53,500 nt of DNA, taken from Symbiodinium natans (taxonomy: Eukaryota; Sar; Dinophyceae; Suessiales; Symbiodiniaceae). Of this stretch, positions 1 to 12,800 are shown one piece after another (the first letter of the stretch is position 1; each line of letters starts with the position of its first letter). The notes beneath the pieces were generated by a model, which saw only the letters and a list, made by a program, of their open reading frames with translations, was not told the DNA's origin and did not search any database. The stretch covers positions 1,068,418 through 1,121,917 of the forward strand of contig CAJNDS010002635.1 in NCBI GenBank assembly GCA_905221605.1, in the 5' to 3' direction. Position numbers and translations under genes: made by a program.

Positions 1-39
1 GGCCTATCTGGCTCCTGAATTAGGTTAACTCCTCTCGAG

Positions 40-178
40 TAGGGGGTAGGATTAGGGGGACCCTTGAGGATATAGACTACAGTATAGACCCTCTGAATCA
101 GGTCCCTGTTTAAGAGAGCCAGAAGAGGGTTAAGAAGGGCTCCCATTTTAAGGGCCCCCCCCCCCATCCTACCTAGGA
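40..178. mobile_element. Inverted-repeat element family M2, copy 1
   Basis: The ends are inverted relative to each other (TAGGATTAGGGGGACCC at the left; GGGCCCCC...ATCCTACCTA at the right). It shares most of its length with copies at 35319-35441 and 42031-42154. No coding capacity, so MITE-like. Confidence 0.6.
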
Positions 179-326
179 TCGAGCTCCATTTCGCCTAAAC
201 CCTGAACCCTAAACCCTAAACCCTAGACCCTAAACCCTGCAACCTAAGCCTAAAACCCTAAACCCAAAACCCTAAACCCTAAACGGCCCTAAACCCTAAA
301 CCCTAAACCCTAAACCACGAGCAAGC

Positions 327-375
327 CAAGCAGCCACCGCCGCATCCGCCATGTGGTCGCAGGTTTCGCAAACCG
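327..375 (-). CDS. Probable later glycosidase exon
   Basis: Reads VCETCDHMADAAVAA then Trp across the GC donor. It resembles the C...AD....SW region after the nucleophile strand. Acceptor is AG|C. The exon carrying the nucleophile Glu, expected between here and exon 20, was not found. Confidence 0.55.
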
Positions 376-790
376 CTGAGGGAGGGTCCCCTTTCCTGAC
401 GAAGGAGAAGCGAAGGTCGAGCTTCTGGGTTCGGGGATCAAGGTGCTGAGTTGCCGCATGTAAGGGTTTAGGGTTTAGGGCTAGGGTTTAGGGTTTAGGG
501 TTTAGGATTTAGGGTTTAGGGCTAGGGTTTAGGGCCCTAAACCTCCTGAAGCCTAAAGACGGCCCCAAACACCAGGCACCCGAAACAACCCAGGGCGAAG
601 CAACAGGCCAGGGCACTTGAACGGGGAGTCGACGCCTAGCTTTAGTTTCAACCTCAGGGGTTTAGGGGTTTAGGGGTTTAGGGGTTTAGGGTTATGGAAA
701 GCTGCTTGAGTACTCTTCGCAGAGTACGTATAAGGTGTAAAGTGGGGGAGCCCTGAATCCTCAACCCCTGACCCCTCTAAACCAGTAAGC

Positions 791-850
791 CCTGGTCCTG
801 TCGCACTTGTTTGTGGCGAAGCCGCAGGAGTAAATGTGGTAGGACAGCAC
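791..850 (-). CDS. Glycosidase exon 20 (LSYHIY motif)
   Basis: Reads VLSYHIYSCGFATNKCDRTR. The SYHxY block is characteristic of the family. AG|G acceptor, GC donor. Confidence 0.83.
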
Positions 851-3800
851 CTTCCGCGGGATAAGGTTTAGTGGGGTCTTTTTAAAAAGTCTAGCAGAGT
901 TTCGGAATCAACAGCCCGCCTCCCAGCATACAGGGCTTTTAGGACTAGGGCCTACACACCGAAAAGCTCAACCCACAACCCTCGGCCCCCCAACCCCAAG
1001 CCCCCCAGCCCCCCAGCCCCCAAACCCCCAAAACCCTCAACCACTATTTGCTCAAGAACCCCCCAAAGAAAAAACAAATCGTCCCCCTGATTACCCTTTT
1101 AGGGAAGAAAACTTGATATTTTGTTGCGGGGTTCTTAAGCAAACAGCAATCAACCCTAAACAGCGAACCCTGAACCCTAAACCCTGAACCCTAAACCCCT
1201 GAAACCCTAAACCCTAAACCCTAAAACCTAAACCCTGAACCCAGAGTCTGGGGCCCCCAACCCTATTACACCGCTCAACTTTAAACCCCTAAACCCCTAA
1301 ACCCCTAAACCCCTAAACCCCTAAACCCCTAAACCCCTAAACCCCAAAACCCCCTAAACCCCCTAAACCCCCTAAACCCCTAAACCCCCTAAACCCCCAA
1401 AACCCCTAAACCCCTAAACCCCTAAATCCCTAAACCCCTAAACCTCTAAACCCCTAAACCCCTACACCCCTAAACCCCTAAACCCCTAAACCCTGACCCC
1501 TAAACCCCTGAACCCCGAACCCTAAACCCTAAACCCCTGAATCCTAAACCCTGAACCCTAAACCCTAAACCCTTGAAACCCTAAAGCCAAGCCCACACCC
1601 AGAACCCCCACAAAGCCTGGCGATCGCCCTCGCCCGGCGCTGGGCCCGTCTCCTGAAAGAGATACAAAGAGAGACCCCTAGAAGGGACCCTGAGGTTTAG
1701 GGTTTAGGGTTTAGGTTTAGGGTTTAGGGTTTAGGGTTTAGGGTTTAGGGTTTAGGGTTTAGCTTAGTCTTATTCCTCTTTGTAACCCCCCATATATACG
1801 CCTTATATTGTCGGTCCCTATATACCTTAGTAGCCCCTAAATAACCCCTAAGGTCCCTTGTCCCTCCTTTGAATCCCTTGACTCCTGTAGGGTTTAGGGT
1901 TTAGGGTTTAGGGTTTAGGGTTTAGGGTTTAGGGTTTAGGGTTTAGGGTTTAGGGTTTAGGGTTTAGGGTTTAGGGTTTAGGGTTTAGGGTTTAGGGTTT
2001 AGGGTTTAGGGTTTGGGCCTTTAAATTTACACGGAGCACCCCGAAACTCTTCAAAATACTAACCCCGGACCCTAAACTGACCCAGAGAACCCTGAACTCA
2101 AAAAAACTCCAAAACCCCAAAACACCCGGAAACCCCAGCAACCAGACAGACAAGCCAAAAGTCCAGAACTTACCCAAACGCCCAAAAACCCCAAAAAAAT
2201 CTGGACCCTGAACAACTAAAAAACCCTAAACCCCCGAATTCTAAAACAACAATCCTACTTAGAGGTTCATGGGTTTAGGGTTTAGGGTTTAGGGTTTAGG
2301 GGTACTTATAACCCCCCCCCCTCCAATTATGACTGTACTTTAACACCCACTCAGAGGACTTAGGGGGCTTGTAAGTGCAGTGAAAATTGGGATTGTAAGT
2401 ACCCATGAACCTCCAAGTGGACAAACGTCTAGGGTTCAGGAGCTTAGGGTTTGGGGTGTCTAGGGTTTAGGGTTTAGGGTTTTGTAACTTAGGACTCAAG
2501 GCGTTTACGGTTGCTGGGTTGACCTGTTTCGGTGGGGCTTTGGGGTTTGGACTCTGGGTTTCGGGGTTTGGGGCTTAGGGTTTACTTAGGGGGTTTAGGC
2601 ACCCTAAACCCCAAACCCAAAACCCCAAACCCTTTGCCCTAAACCCTCAAACCGGGTCGAGTCTCGAAGCCAACGGGGCGGACGCCCCCCGCGAGCGGAA
2701 CGTAGGCTGGGATGGTGTCCTTCAGTCACTCCGTTCGGGTTTAGGGTTTAGGGCTTAGGGCTTAGGGTTTAGGTTTTAGGGTTTAGGGCTTAGGGTTGAG
2801 GGCTTAGGGTTTAGGGTTTGTAGGGTTGGTCGGGTTTATGGGGTTTACAGGGCTTATCGGGTTTATGGGGCGTGTCGGGCTCATAGGAGTTAGGCGGAAT
2901 GGGTTTATATACCCCCCCCCCCTTCCAAAACCCCCTCCCAAACCCCTCTCCCAAACTCCCCCCCGCCCCCCTCAAAAAAAAAAAAACTAACCCTAAACCC
3001 TAAACCCTAAACCCTGAACCCTAAATGCGAAATTGCCATCACGCTTTGCAAGCTTTCGGCTGGGAGGCCGGGAAGGGTGCCGGCTCGTATATCAGCAACG
3101 CCTGGCACCGTGGCAAAAACAGAGAGAGAGAGAGAGCGCGAGGGTTTAGGGTTTAGGGTTTAGGGTTTAGCTTTTAGGGAAAAGCCTACATAAATTCTTG
3201 CAGGCTACATGAAGCCGAAGCCCTGAATCCTAAACCACCTTAACCCCGAAACCCTAACAACAAAGCCTCTCAGCAACCTAAGAGCCTTCAAAGCCCTCAA
3301 AACATCCAACTTTCGACCCGACCCCGCACCCCCCCCCCCAAAAAAAATTATTAAAAGGGGGTTCCTGGGGTCTGGGCTGTTGTGTGTTGTCGTGTCTGCT
3401 TCGTTTTTTGTTTTTAATCACTGTCTCCCACTTGTTCTTAACCCTTGTCGCCTCCTTCGTTTCTTATTTTCCTCGTCTGGGGTCTGTTTCATTCGTTGGG
3501 TCTCTGCTTCGTTTTCTTAAAAGCGTGTCTCATTCGTTTTCTCGCTTCTCTTCGTCAATCTTGGCCCCTCCTTCGTTTTTCTCTCACTCCCCAGGATCCC
3601 ACCCCCTCATTTAAGTATTTGTCGCTCCTCTCTCGTTTTCACTTTTCCCCCCTCTTACTTCCCCAACACTTTTTGACTTTTCCCTCTCTTTCGTTTTGTC
3701 TTGGTTTGTCTCTAAGCTTAGCTGGGCTTTAGTTAGGCGGTTCGTAGAAACGGCTAACATAAAGCCATGATTGTAGAGCTTCGGGTTAGCCATTGGGTTG

Positions 3801-6800
3801 TCTTTTGGGTCTTTCTGGGGCTTAGTGGGTGGTTCAACCATTTGGGCGAGAGCTACATCACCTTCTCCGACGAGAAAGAGGCACAACTGGCGTGATTGTT
3901 TGGTCTTCTTTTGCTTTGCAAGTGGTTGAGTTTCTGATTTGAGAACTGCAGGGAATGAGCACAAAGCAAAATCATAACATCCGAGCTTTCTTTTGGCTTT
4001 AGCTTTCGCTTTCCTAGTATAGCTTGTGGTGCAATGGCTTCGTCCTCTACTTCAGAGATGCAGTCAAAGACGGTGAAGCTTGAGCTTTCTCGCGTTGCGG
4101 TGGATGAAGAATTCACCACAATGACCGACGGGATGAGCCTTGAGGCATTGCGTGAACTCCACGACGAAATTCAGGAAGAGGCCAAAATCACGGTCTCAAA
4201 GCTGAAGCACGTCAGTGAGCAGATTCATTACAAGGAGACAGTCATCAAGAAAGAGGCGACCGCCGAACGCAATCGCATCAAGGAGTTGGGCAAGAGGGCA
4301 CAGAAAGAGGCCGAGAGATCCGAGACCATCACCTTCAGCGTGAATGTGTCTTGGAGCGAGGAGCCACTTGAGATTACGCTTCCCAAGAATACCATCTTGT
4401 CGGAGCTTCGCGATGATCTGGCTACGAGCCACCCAAGCTACGAGGTCTTGACCAAGAAGGGCGACAAGGAGGCCTTCGTGAAGGGCTTCGTTCTGATGAT
4501 GGATGGCAACAAGATCGCAGGGCAAGGCATTATGGCGCGCCCTACTTTGGGGGGCGACAGTTTGAAAATGAAGGGAGGCGAAGTTTTGAGTGCCTTTTCG
4601 GCTTCCGAGTTTGAGAGTCGCCAGGCTACTGTGGCCACGTCTGAGGGCTACCAGCAGTGAGGGCTTTAAAGCCTTGAAGGGCAGTGTCGCGCACCACCCG
4701 AACAGTCGTGATGCGCAGATCGCCAAGTGAGATAACTCACAGAAACCCTGAAGCTTACGAAGCTTGTTCACAAAACTTCACCGTTGCATTCTTGTGGAAG
4801 CCTTCTGAAAGAGTTGAGCCTTGCAGACTTGATTTGACGTCGCTTGTTTCTTAAGGTTTTTAATAGTGGTAGGTTCAGACAGTCCCTCGTGATTATGTCG
4901 GCTTCTTCGGTGGTGGCGGATGCAAAGCGGGAGATGGAGAAGGGCATGACCGAACCGAAGCCTAAGAAGGAGCACTATGCCAAGAAGTATCAACGGATGC
5001 TTAACGAAGCAAACACAACAATCGCCAACTTGAAGCTTGAGAACCAACGCCTAGTGTCATTGTTGAAGGACGACCCACACAACGACGCCGATGACGTCGG
5101 GAATGACACTCCCAAAGGCAAGGACGACCCACCCGACGACGGCGATGACAGTCCCAAAGGCGATGACAGCCCAAGCAGTAGCGACGATGGGCCTTACTTC
5201 TCGGCTTTGGTGGCGGTGTGTCGTGAGCAGGATATGTTCGTCAGCGACTTCATTGAAGCCCCCTTCCTCCCCGACCTCACCAACTTCGGCGACTTAAAGT
5301 TCTACTTGGAAGGGAAAGCAGGTATCCCACAGGAACAGCAGACCCTCTTCTTTGACGACTTTGAGTATCAGCTTCACCAGGTCATCACGCCCGGTATGGT
5401 TCAGGAAGAGGTTCCGATGGACCACTTGCTCATTGAATACAACATTCATGAAGGTTTGCACGTGCTACTCTTTGTCAGGGAGAATGTGGAGGTGGTCCCG
5501 CGCTTCCACATCAACATTCGGCAGGTCTTTGACAACTTGTTGCTTGGTGCCGAGGTTCACAACGGAATGAGTGTTCGCAACCTAACCTTTCTGATGGGTG
5601 GCAGTCAGCAGATGTATTCCGACATCATGCGCCTGATTTTCCGCGACGAGGTGCTCACCGACGACCAGCTCTTGGGCGACATAGGCTTGGAAGCGGACAA
5701 CGTCGTTCTGATGGCAATTCAAGGACAAGGTGGGGCTCCGAATCCCAGAGTGCTAAAGCATCACTTGAAGAAGGAGGACGCCATCAAGGGCTACAAAAAG
5801 CGTGTGGATGAAACCTACAAGGTGGAACAGACCGAGGGCTTTGACGAGGGCATCCTTCCGACACAGTTTAAGGAGTTTCTAACCGAGCTTGAGGGCAAGA
5901 TGACGGAGTTTCTAATGCTTAAGAACAGGGCGGGTTCTTCTTTCTTTGAGATTTGCATCAAGCACATCCCCAATGACCAGCTAAACTATTTCCAGTCCTT
6001 GCTCACCCCCAAGAAGAAAGGCGACAAGGGAAAGAACTTGACGAATGATGAGAAGCTTCACCGTTTGCTTCACTCGGTCTTCAAGCCTTTGGAAGTCCTT
6101 GAGAGGTGTTCCGAGAAGATTGAGATTACCAAGGGCGAGATGGTGGCAACTTTGATGAAGTCCTTCATTGAGGAAAACCATGTCTTCAATGAGGGCACAG
6201 GCGTTTTGACAACTGATGTGTCTAAACTTCTGAAGGCGGTAGAGGATGAAATCAGCGCTAGGGGTAGAACCACTCAGCCCGAATTGGTTGAGGCTTCCGC
6301 TTCCAATTGTATAGTGCAGTGAGAACCACTTCCCCCCAACATCGGGGAGAATTTGGACACTGCCCCCCAACATCGGGGAGCATTTGGGCACTTCCCCCCA
6401 ACATCGGGGAACATTTGGGCAATGCCCCCCAAACTCGGGGAGCACTCTTGTTTCCTCTTGACAAGTCGTACAGGTCAGGGGAATTCACAGAAACCAGACG
6501 ACAACACGAGTGAAAAGCCCGAGTGTGTAGGATGCCGTCCCCAGCCCTAACCCCCTACAACTTCCCACCGCAACTTGTCACCCCCGCCAGGTTATGGAAG
6601 ACAAGCAGATCGGCGACTTCATGAAGGTTCGTGTCTCTTAAGGGTTAGGGTTTTAGGATAGTTCCCGAAAATTCGGGAAAAGGATCGGCTCAGAGAGTTG
6701 AGCACACAACCATCTCAGAACTGGAGCGGACAGGGAAATCCGACAGTTTAAGCATTGCGATGACCTCAGAGTGTCTTTGTCCAGGGTTTAGGGTTTAGGG

Positions 6801-9800
6801 TTATTTAGTTTAGTGGTTCTGCTCCGCCCTCAGTTCGTCTGCGTTAGGGTTTAGGGTTGTAGGGTTTAGGACTTTCGGTTTAGGATTTAGGACTTTCGGG
6901 TCTTTCGGTTTAGGATTTTTTGTTTTTACTTCGCCTTTTCAGGCGTTAGGGGTAAAAACACCTAATTTTGTTCAAGTCTTCCGACTTTTTTTCTGTCCGC
7001 CTTGGCCCTAGGATCACACAGAAAACACTCACACTACCACATATAGAAAAGCAAAACGCCCGAAAAAACATAGGGAAAACACTGACAAAAACAAGCGAAA
7101 AAATAAAAAACATCAGTTTTTAAAATCGTATTTCTAAAGGAGGTACTTTTGAAACACCAACCCGAGGGAAACGTTACAACCCCAAGCCAACAAACCCAAA
7201 GCTCCGACGCAAACCCCTACCCAAAAAGTACTTAAAGAAAAGCCACCTTATATATTGAGAGAGAATGGCGGATAGTGATACAGGGTCTGATGATGTATAT
7301 AAGGAAGCAATTGAAAACTGTTATATATGCAAGTTTAAGGCGAAAAATTTAGGTCGTCTGATGAAGTTTTTACCAGAACCTGTTTGTTTAAACATTTGTA
7401 AAATGAATGCTTGTAAAAGATGCGCATTGTTTTTAGAAATGGATGACATAGGTTATAGAATAGACAAATTACAGGAGGAAAGGCGCATAACTAAAGGTTC
7501 AGGAGACAAACGCAGAATAAGAACACAAATAATGAATTTAGAAGAGAAAGGGAGTAAAATAAACGATGAAATAGAGAAAATAACAGAAAAGACTATTCAT
7601 ATTTACAACAAATATTTTTAAACATTTAGTTTTTAACATTCACTTTATTAATTATTTAATAAAATGAATGTTTTATGTTACAACCCCAAGCCAACAAACT
7701 CAAAACGCCAACGCAAACCCCTACCCAAAAAATACTTAAAGAAAAAACGACTTATATTTATATGGAGCAAGGGGAATTACGAAATATATTGGATTATGTA
7801 TTAAGCAGTGGCATAGGCAACATTAAAACGCAAGGGAATAAAACCTACAAGCGTGTAATTATTAATGACACTGAATATTACTATAATAGGGAAAAGCCCA
7901 TAGCCACCAAACTAAAAACAAAACTAGAGCAAATAGCCAAAACACAGGAGTTTAAAAGATACAACATTTTAAAACGTGCTACCAAAGGCATAGCAGTGAG
8001 AAAGGCTTTAAAGAAATACGCCATCACTCAGAAAGCCAACATTACAGAAGAACGAAGCGCATTTAAACGATATGCCAATTCATATTCAATCACCAACATT
8101 AACCTACAAGGATATAAGGGATTATCCTATTTAAAATACCAAGAACCGAGATTGAAAGAGTTTTTAACGCGAAACAACAATATGAAAATCAGAGTAGATG
8201 TAGATATTTCTTTTAGACACCCAGAACACGAAGAACCGCAAATACACAGAATACCTAGTAGAATTTATACGATCAACAACCATGAAGAACTAAAAACAAC
8301 AATAGACAATATGGCATCCGACATAGAAATAAAGATTGAGAACTCACAACTGAAAAAGTCGGGCTACCAAATAAAGAAGATTGAAAAGATCACCATACAT
8401 TATGACAGATACAACCCAACAAGGGCAGGTAAATATATTGAGCTACCCAAGTGGATAGCAAATAAAAAGGCTTGTATTAATATTAAGAATGACGACGAGT
8501 TGTGTTTCAAATATTGTGTTCAAGCAAAGTTTTATGAGATAATGAAGAAAGACCACCCCGATAGAATGTATCATTATAGAAGCTTAAAGGACGGGATAAT
8601 CAATTGGGATGATGTTGAATTTCCAGCTACGCTTTCAGACATAGACCACTTTGAAGAAATCAATAAAAACACCATATCAGTGAATGTTTATGCCATTGAT
8701 CCAAACGGAACAAACACCATAGTAGTAGATAGAGTAACGAAAATTAGTAAGCCATCGTGTCACGTTAATTTATTGCTTTTAGAACGAGACAATTATAATC
8801 ATTATGTTTTAATAAAAGACTATAACAAACTAATGGGAGCACAAACCAACAAACACAAGGAGAAATTATTTCATTGTCGGTATTGCCAGTGGGGATTTAA
8901 TAAGGAGACTTTATTGAACAATCACTTAATACAAGGGTGTATGGCGAACGAAGTTCAACAAACGAAGATGCCCAAAGAAGACGAAAAGATGTTCTTCAAG
9001 AACCATTACAAGAAGCTTAAGTGTCCCTATGTCATATATGGCGACTTTGAGTGTCTGACAACACCAACAACTGAAGGCATCAAAGGATCGTATCAGCATC
9101 ACCAACCTTGTGGTTTTATGTTAAATGTTGTTAATAGCATAACCAACGAAGCAACGCCTTATTTATACAGGGGCGAAGATTGTATGGAAAGGTTCTGTAT
9201 AACGATAAACAAGATCAAGAACGAAATTATGGAAAAGATGAAAGAAAATAAAAAAATACAATGGACAAATAATCAGAAAGAAGAGCACAAGAAGGCCAAG
9301 CATTGTTTCTTATGCAATGGCAAGTTTGACAACAACGACCCGGCTAAAACGAAGGTGGCCGACCACTGTCACTTCACAGGTGCATATAGAGGAGCGGCAC
9401 ACAACAAGTGTAACTTGGATTATTGTTTCAAATATTTCAAGATCCCGGTCTTCTTTCATAACCTTAAGAACTACGACGCCCACTTAATAATAGCACACAT
9501 GGAGAAGCTAAACGCAGACAAAGATAAAATAAATGTAATAGCACAGAACAGCGAAAAATTCATTACTTTCTCAATTAATCAACTTGAGTTTAAGGACAGC
9601 TTCAGCTTCTTATCGTCTTCTTTAGACAAGCTTGTTAAGCTAACTAAGTATGAGGATAATGAGAAGAGGGAGAACTGGCAGAATAATTTCTACAACAGTA
9701 AGAAAAGCGTATATGTAACCAACGATGAAGACTTGGATCTTTTAACAGACAAGGGCGTTTATCCTTACGACTACTTTACCGACTTCAACAAATTTAATGA

Positions 9801-12800
9801 TACACAGCTACCAAGTAAAGAAGCCTTTTACAGTAAGCTAACAGAGGAGGGGATCAAAGACACCGAATACGAAAGGGCACTTAAGATATGGGACCACTTT
9901 AAAATAAAAAACCTAGGACAGTATCACGATTTGTATCTTCAAACAGATGTGTTATTATTGACCGATGTCTTTGAGAACTTCAGAAAGAAATGTTTAGAAG
10001 ATTATCAGCTTGACCCGGCCCATTATATCACCTTGCCTAATTTTAGTTGGGACGCTATGCTATTAAGAACAGGAATACAACTAGACCTAATACACGACGA
10101 GGAGATTTATAAAACGATTGAGAGAGGCTTAAGAGGTGGGATGACGCAGGTGTCTGTCAGAAAAGTAGAAGCCAACAACAAGTATATGACAGATTTATAT
10201 GACAAAGAAAAACAATCATCTTACATTTTATACTTAGACGCTAACAATTTATATGGCTTGGCTATGTCAATGAAGTTACCTTATAAAGACATAAAATTTA
10301 TAAACAGTTCCGATATAACATCTGACGAGATACTGAATTATGATAACAATGAGCAAGGCTATATTCTTGATGTTGATCTGGAGTATCCTAAAGAACTGCA
10401 CGACAAACACATTGACTACCCACTGGCTCCGGAGATCATGAATGTAACGGCCGACATGTTAAGTGAGAAGCAGAAAGAAACATATAAAGCCTACCACCAA
10501 GACAAGGAGCCCAAAGATGAACAAACAAATAAGCTCATCTTAAATGTAAGGGATAAATCTAATTATGTTCTTCACATCAACATCTTAAAATATTATTTAC
10601 AACAGGGTATGAAACTCAAGAAAGTTAATAAGGTGATAACATTCAAACAAAAAGAATGGTTAAAGCCTTGGATTGACTTCAACACTGAGAAGAGAAAAAA
10701 GGCCACATCGGACTTTGAGAAGGATATGTATAAATTAATGAACAACGCTTGTTACGGAAAAACTATGGAAAATGTAAGAGAACACATTGACTTTGAACTG
10801 GTAGATACACCCGAGAGATACCAAAAATGTGTAAATAAACCGACCTTCAAGCACAGGCACATAATTAATGAAAACCTTGTTGGGGTAGAGAAATTAAAAG
10901 CTACTGTCAAGCTAAACAAGCCTATATATGTCGGTATGAGCATTTTAGATCTTAGTAAGTTGCATATGTATTCGTTTTATTACGATGTTCTTAAAGAGAA
11001 ATATAATGAAAAGGTCAGGTTGGCATACACTGACACAGACAGCTTCGTAGTTCATATTAAAACGGAAGATGTCTATGACGATTTAAAAGAGATCGGCGAT
11101 CAGATGGACTTCAGCGGTTATGACAAGAGCCATAAATGTTATGATCCTACTAACAAGAAAGTATTAGGGAAATATAAAGATGAAATGGACGGCAAGATAA
11201 TAACCCACTTCATAGGGCTAAAGCCTAAATCGTATGCTTTTAAGGTGTATAACCAAGAGAAGGAAGAGAAAAAATCAAAGGGAATAGTGAAGCACAAAGT
11301 CAAAAAAGAACTGAATTATAAACAATATGAAGAGACACTGAAGGAAAACAGATCCGATAAAGTTGAGTTTAACAGTATAAGGAGTAAGAACCATAACATT
11401 TATACGATCAACCAAGTTAAACAAGCACTGTCAAGCTTTGACAACAAGAGATACTATATAGATAGTGTTAATAGTTTGCCTTATGGACATTTCTCTATAG
11501 TATGATTATCTAAACATTCTGAGCAAGTCAAGGTGTATTTAACAGAACAATTATTATAATGTTTCTTACTAACTATATACACACGCTTGAAACAATCTAT
11601 GTCTTTGACTTGCTTACAACGATAACACTTCCTAGTAACAACATCAACTGTTTCAGTATATGGATCAAAATCAACTAATATCTTATTTACTCTTACTGGC
11701 ATTCTTAATATTATATGTTAGAATATTGTTATAAATACAACTATTTATAACAAGATTTTTTCCTTAAGATTTAATGAAACTAATTACGAATTCATATCAT
11801 TTCCACACTCTTATGGTGTGCTTATGAAACTGTTCATCACACGGGAGCAATGGGACCTTCTAGATGTCGCGAAGTCTCGCGAGTCTCTCACGAGCGTCTG
11901 GGCAGGGGGAACTATACACTGTCAATATAAACTAGATTTTTTAATCCATCATATTTAGATTATTCTTCAATATAGTTACATCTTTGTCTATCCTTTCAAC
12001 ATCCTCCTCCACTTTTTCTAACCTCTCTTCTGGGGTGGGCTTTCTTGATCCCCATCCGGTGGTAACCGTATCAACACCTTCATTATCTTGCGCGTTAGTT
12101 TTAAATATTTCATTTTCATCGGGGGTAACTCCTCTACCTCCAACCTTCCAAGAACTCCTATCTTCAATGATTGTTTTACCTTCGGTGTTTATCTTAGTCT
12201 CTTTGTGAAAAGTCTTCTTCCTACACTTACAAGGCAAACAGTTTAATCCATCCGTGTTTAAGTGGAAGCCACCTTCGTTTGATTTATTATCGCTCATTAA
12301 CCTTGCTTAGATTTTTTTAAATACTCAAGAACTGCCTTAAGCAATTCTAGAGAAGCGGTGCAACATCTTTTAAGCTTGGTATCTTGTATTACAATCTTCT
12401 CAATTTCTTCAATCTCCTCTATCGTTTCTAAATACTTATCCATTATATTAAAAGATATTTTTCTCTTATTAGTTAATGAGTGAAGAAATACCTAAAGTAG
12501 AACCGATAGACATACCCGAATATAAATATAAAAACAGCAAGTTTGACATGATGCCGAAGCTACCCGCGCGGATGTTATGCGTAGCTTCTTCAACAGGCGG
12601 TAAAACAGTATTGATCCAGAACTTAATATTAAAAATTTACAGAGGATCCTTTGAGAGAATATACATCTTCTCGCCCAGTGTTCATGTGGATGACACATGG
12701 TCGGCAGTAAAGAAATACATAAGCGACGTAATGAAGGTGGATGCCGAAAAAGAACAGCTTTACTACGAGGAATACGATCCGGTAGCGCTAAAGAAGATCA

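Larger units (their letters stand above)
851..1616. other. Intron 19 of the glycosidase gene
   Basis: Holds C-rich low-complexity DNA, inverted-repeat element M1 copy 1 (1044-1146), scattered CCCTAAA units and the 8-base array at about 1285-1500. No other coding signal seen. Confidence 0.6.

Noticed and set aside
1-3330. A chromosome end (telomere), suggested by TTTAGGG arrays
   Set aside because: Arrays are short, in both orientations, present across the whole window and lie between gene exons, so they are interstitial.
3384-3964. Open frames inside the terminal inverted repeats
   Set aside because: Low-complexity frames (Ser/Leu/Phe-rich or Lys/Glu-rich) present in both TIR copies; several overlap each other on both strands, and no family or promoter signal supports them.
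7675-7761. Earlier ATG for the DNA polymerase adding 29 residues
   Set aside because: That stretch is a near copy of the non-coding region upstream of the preceding gene and holds the promoter-like box.
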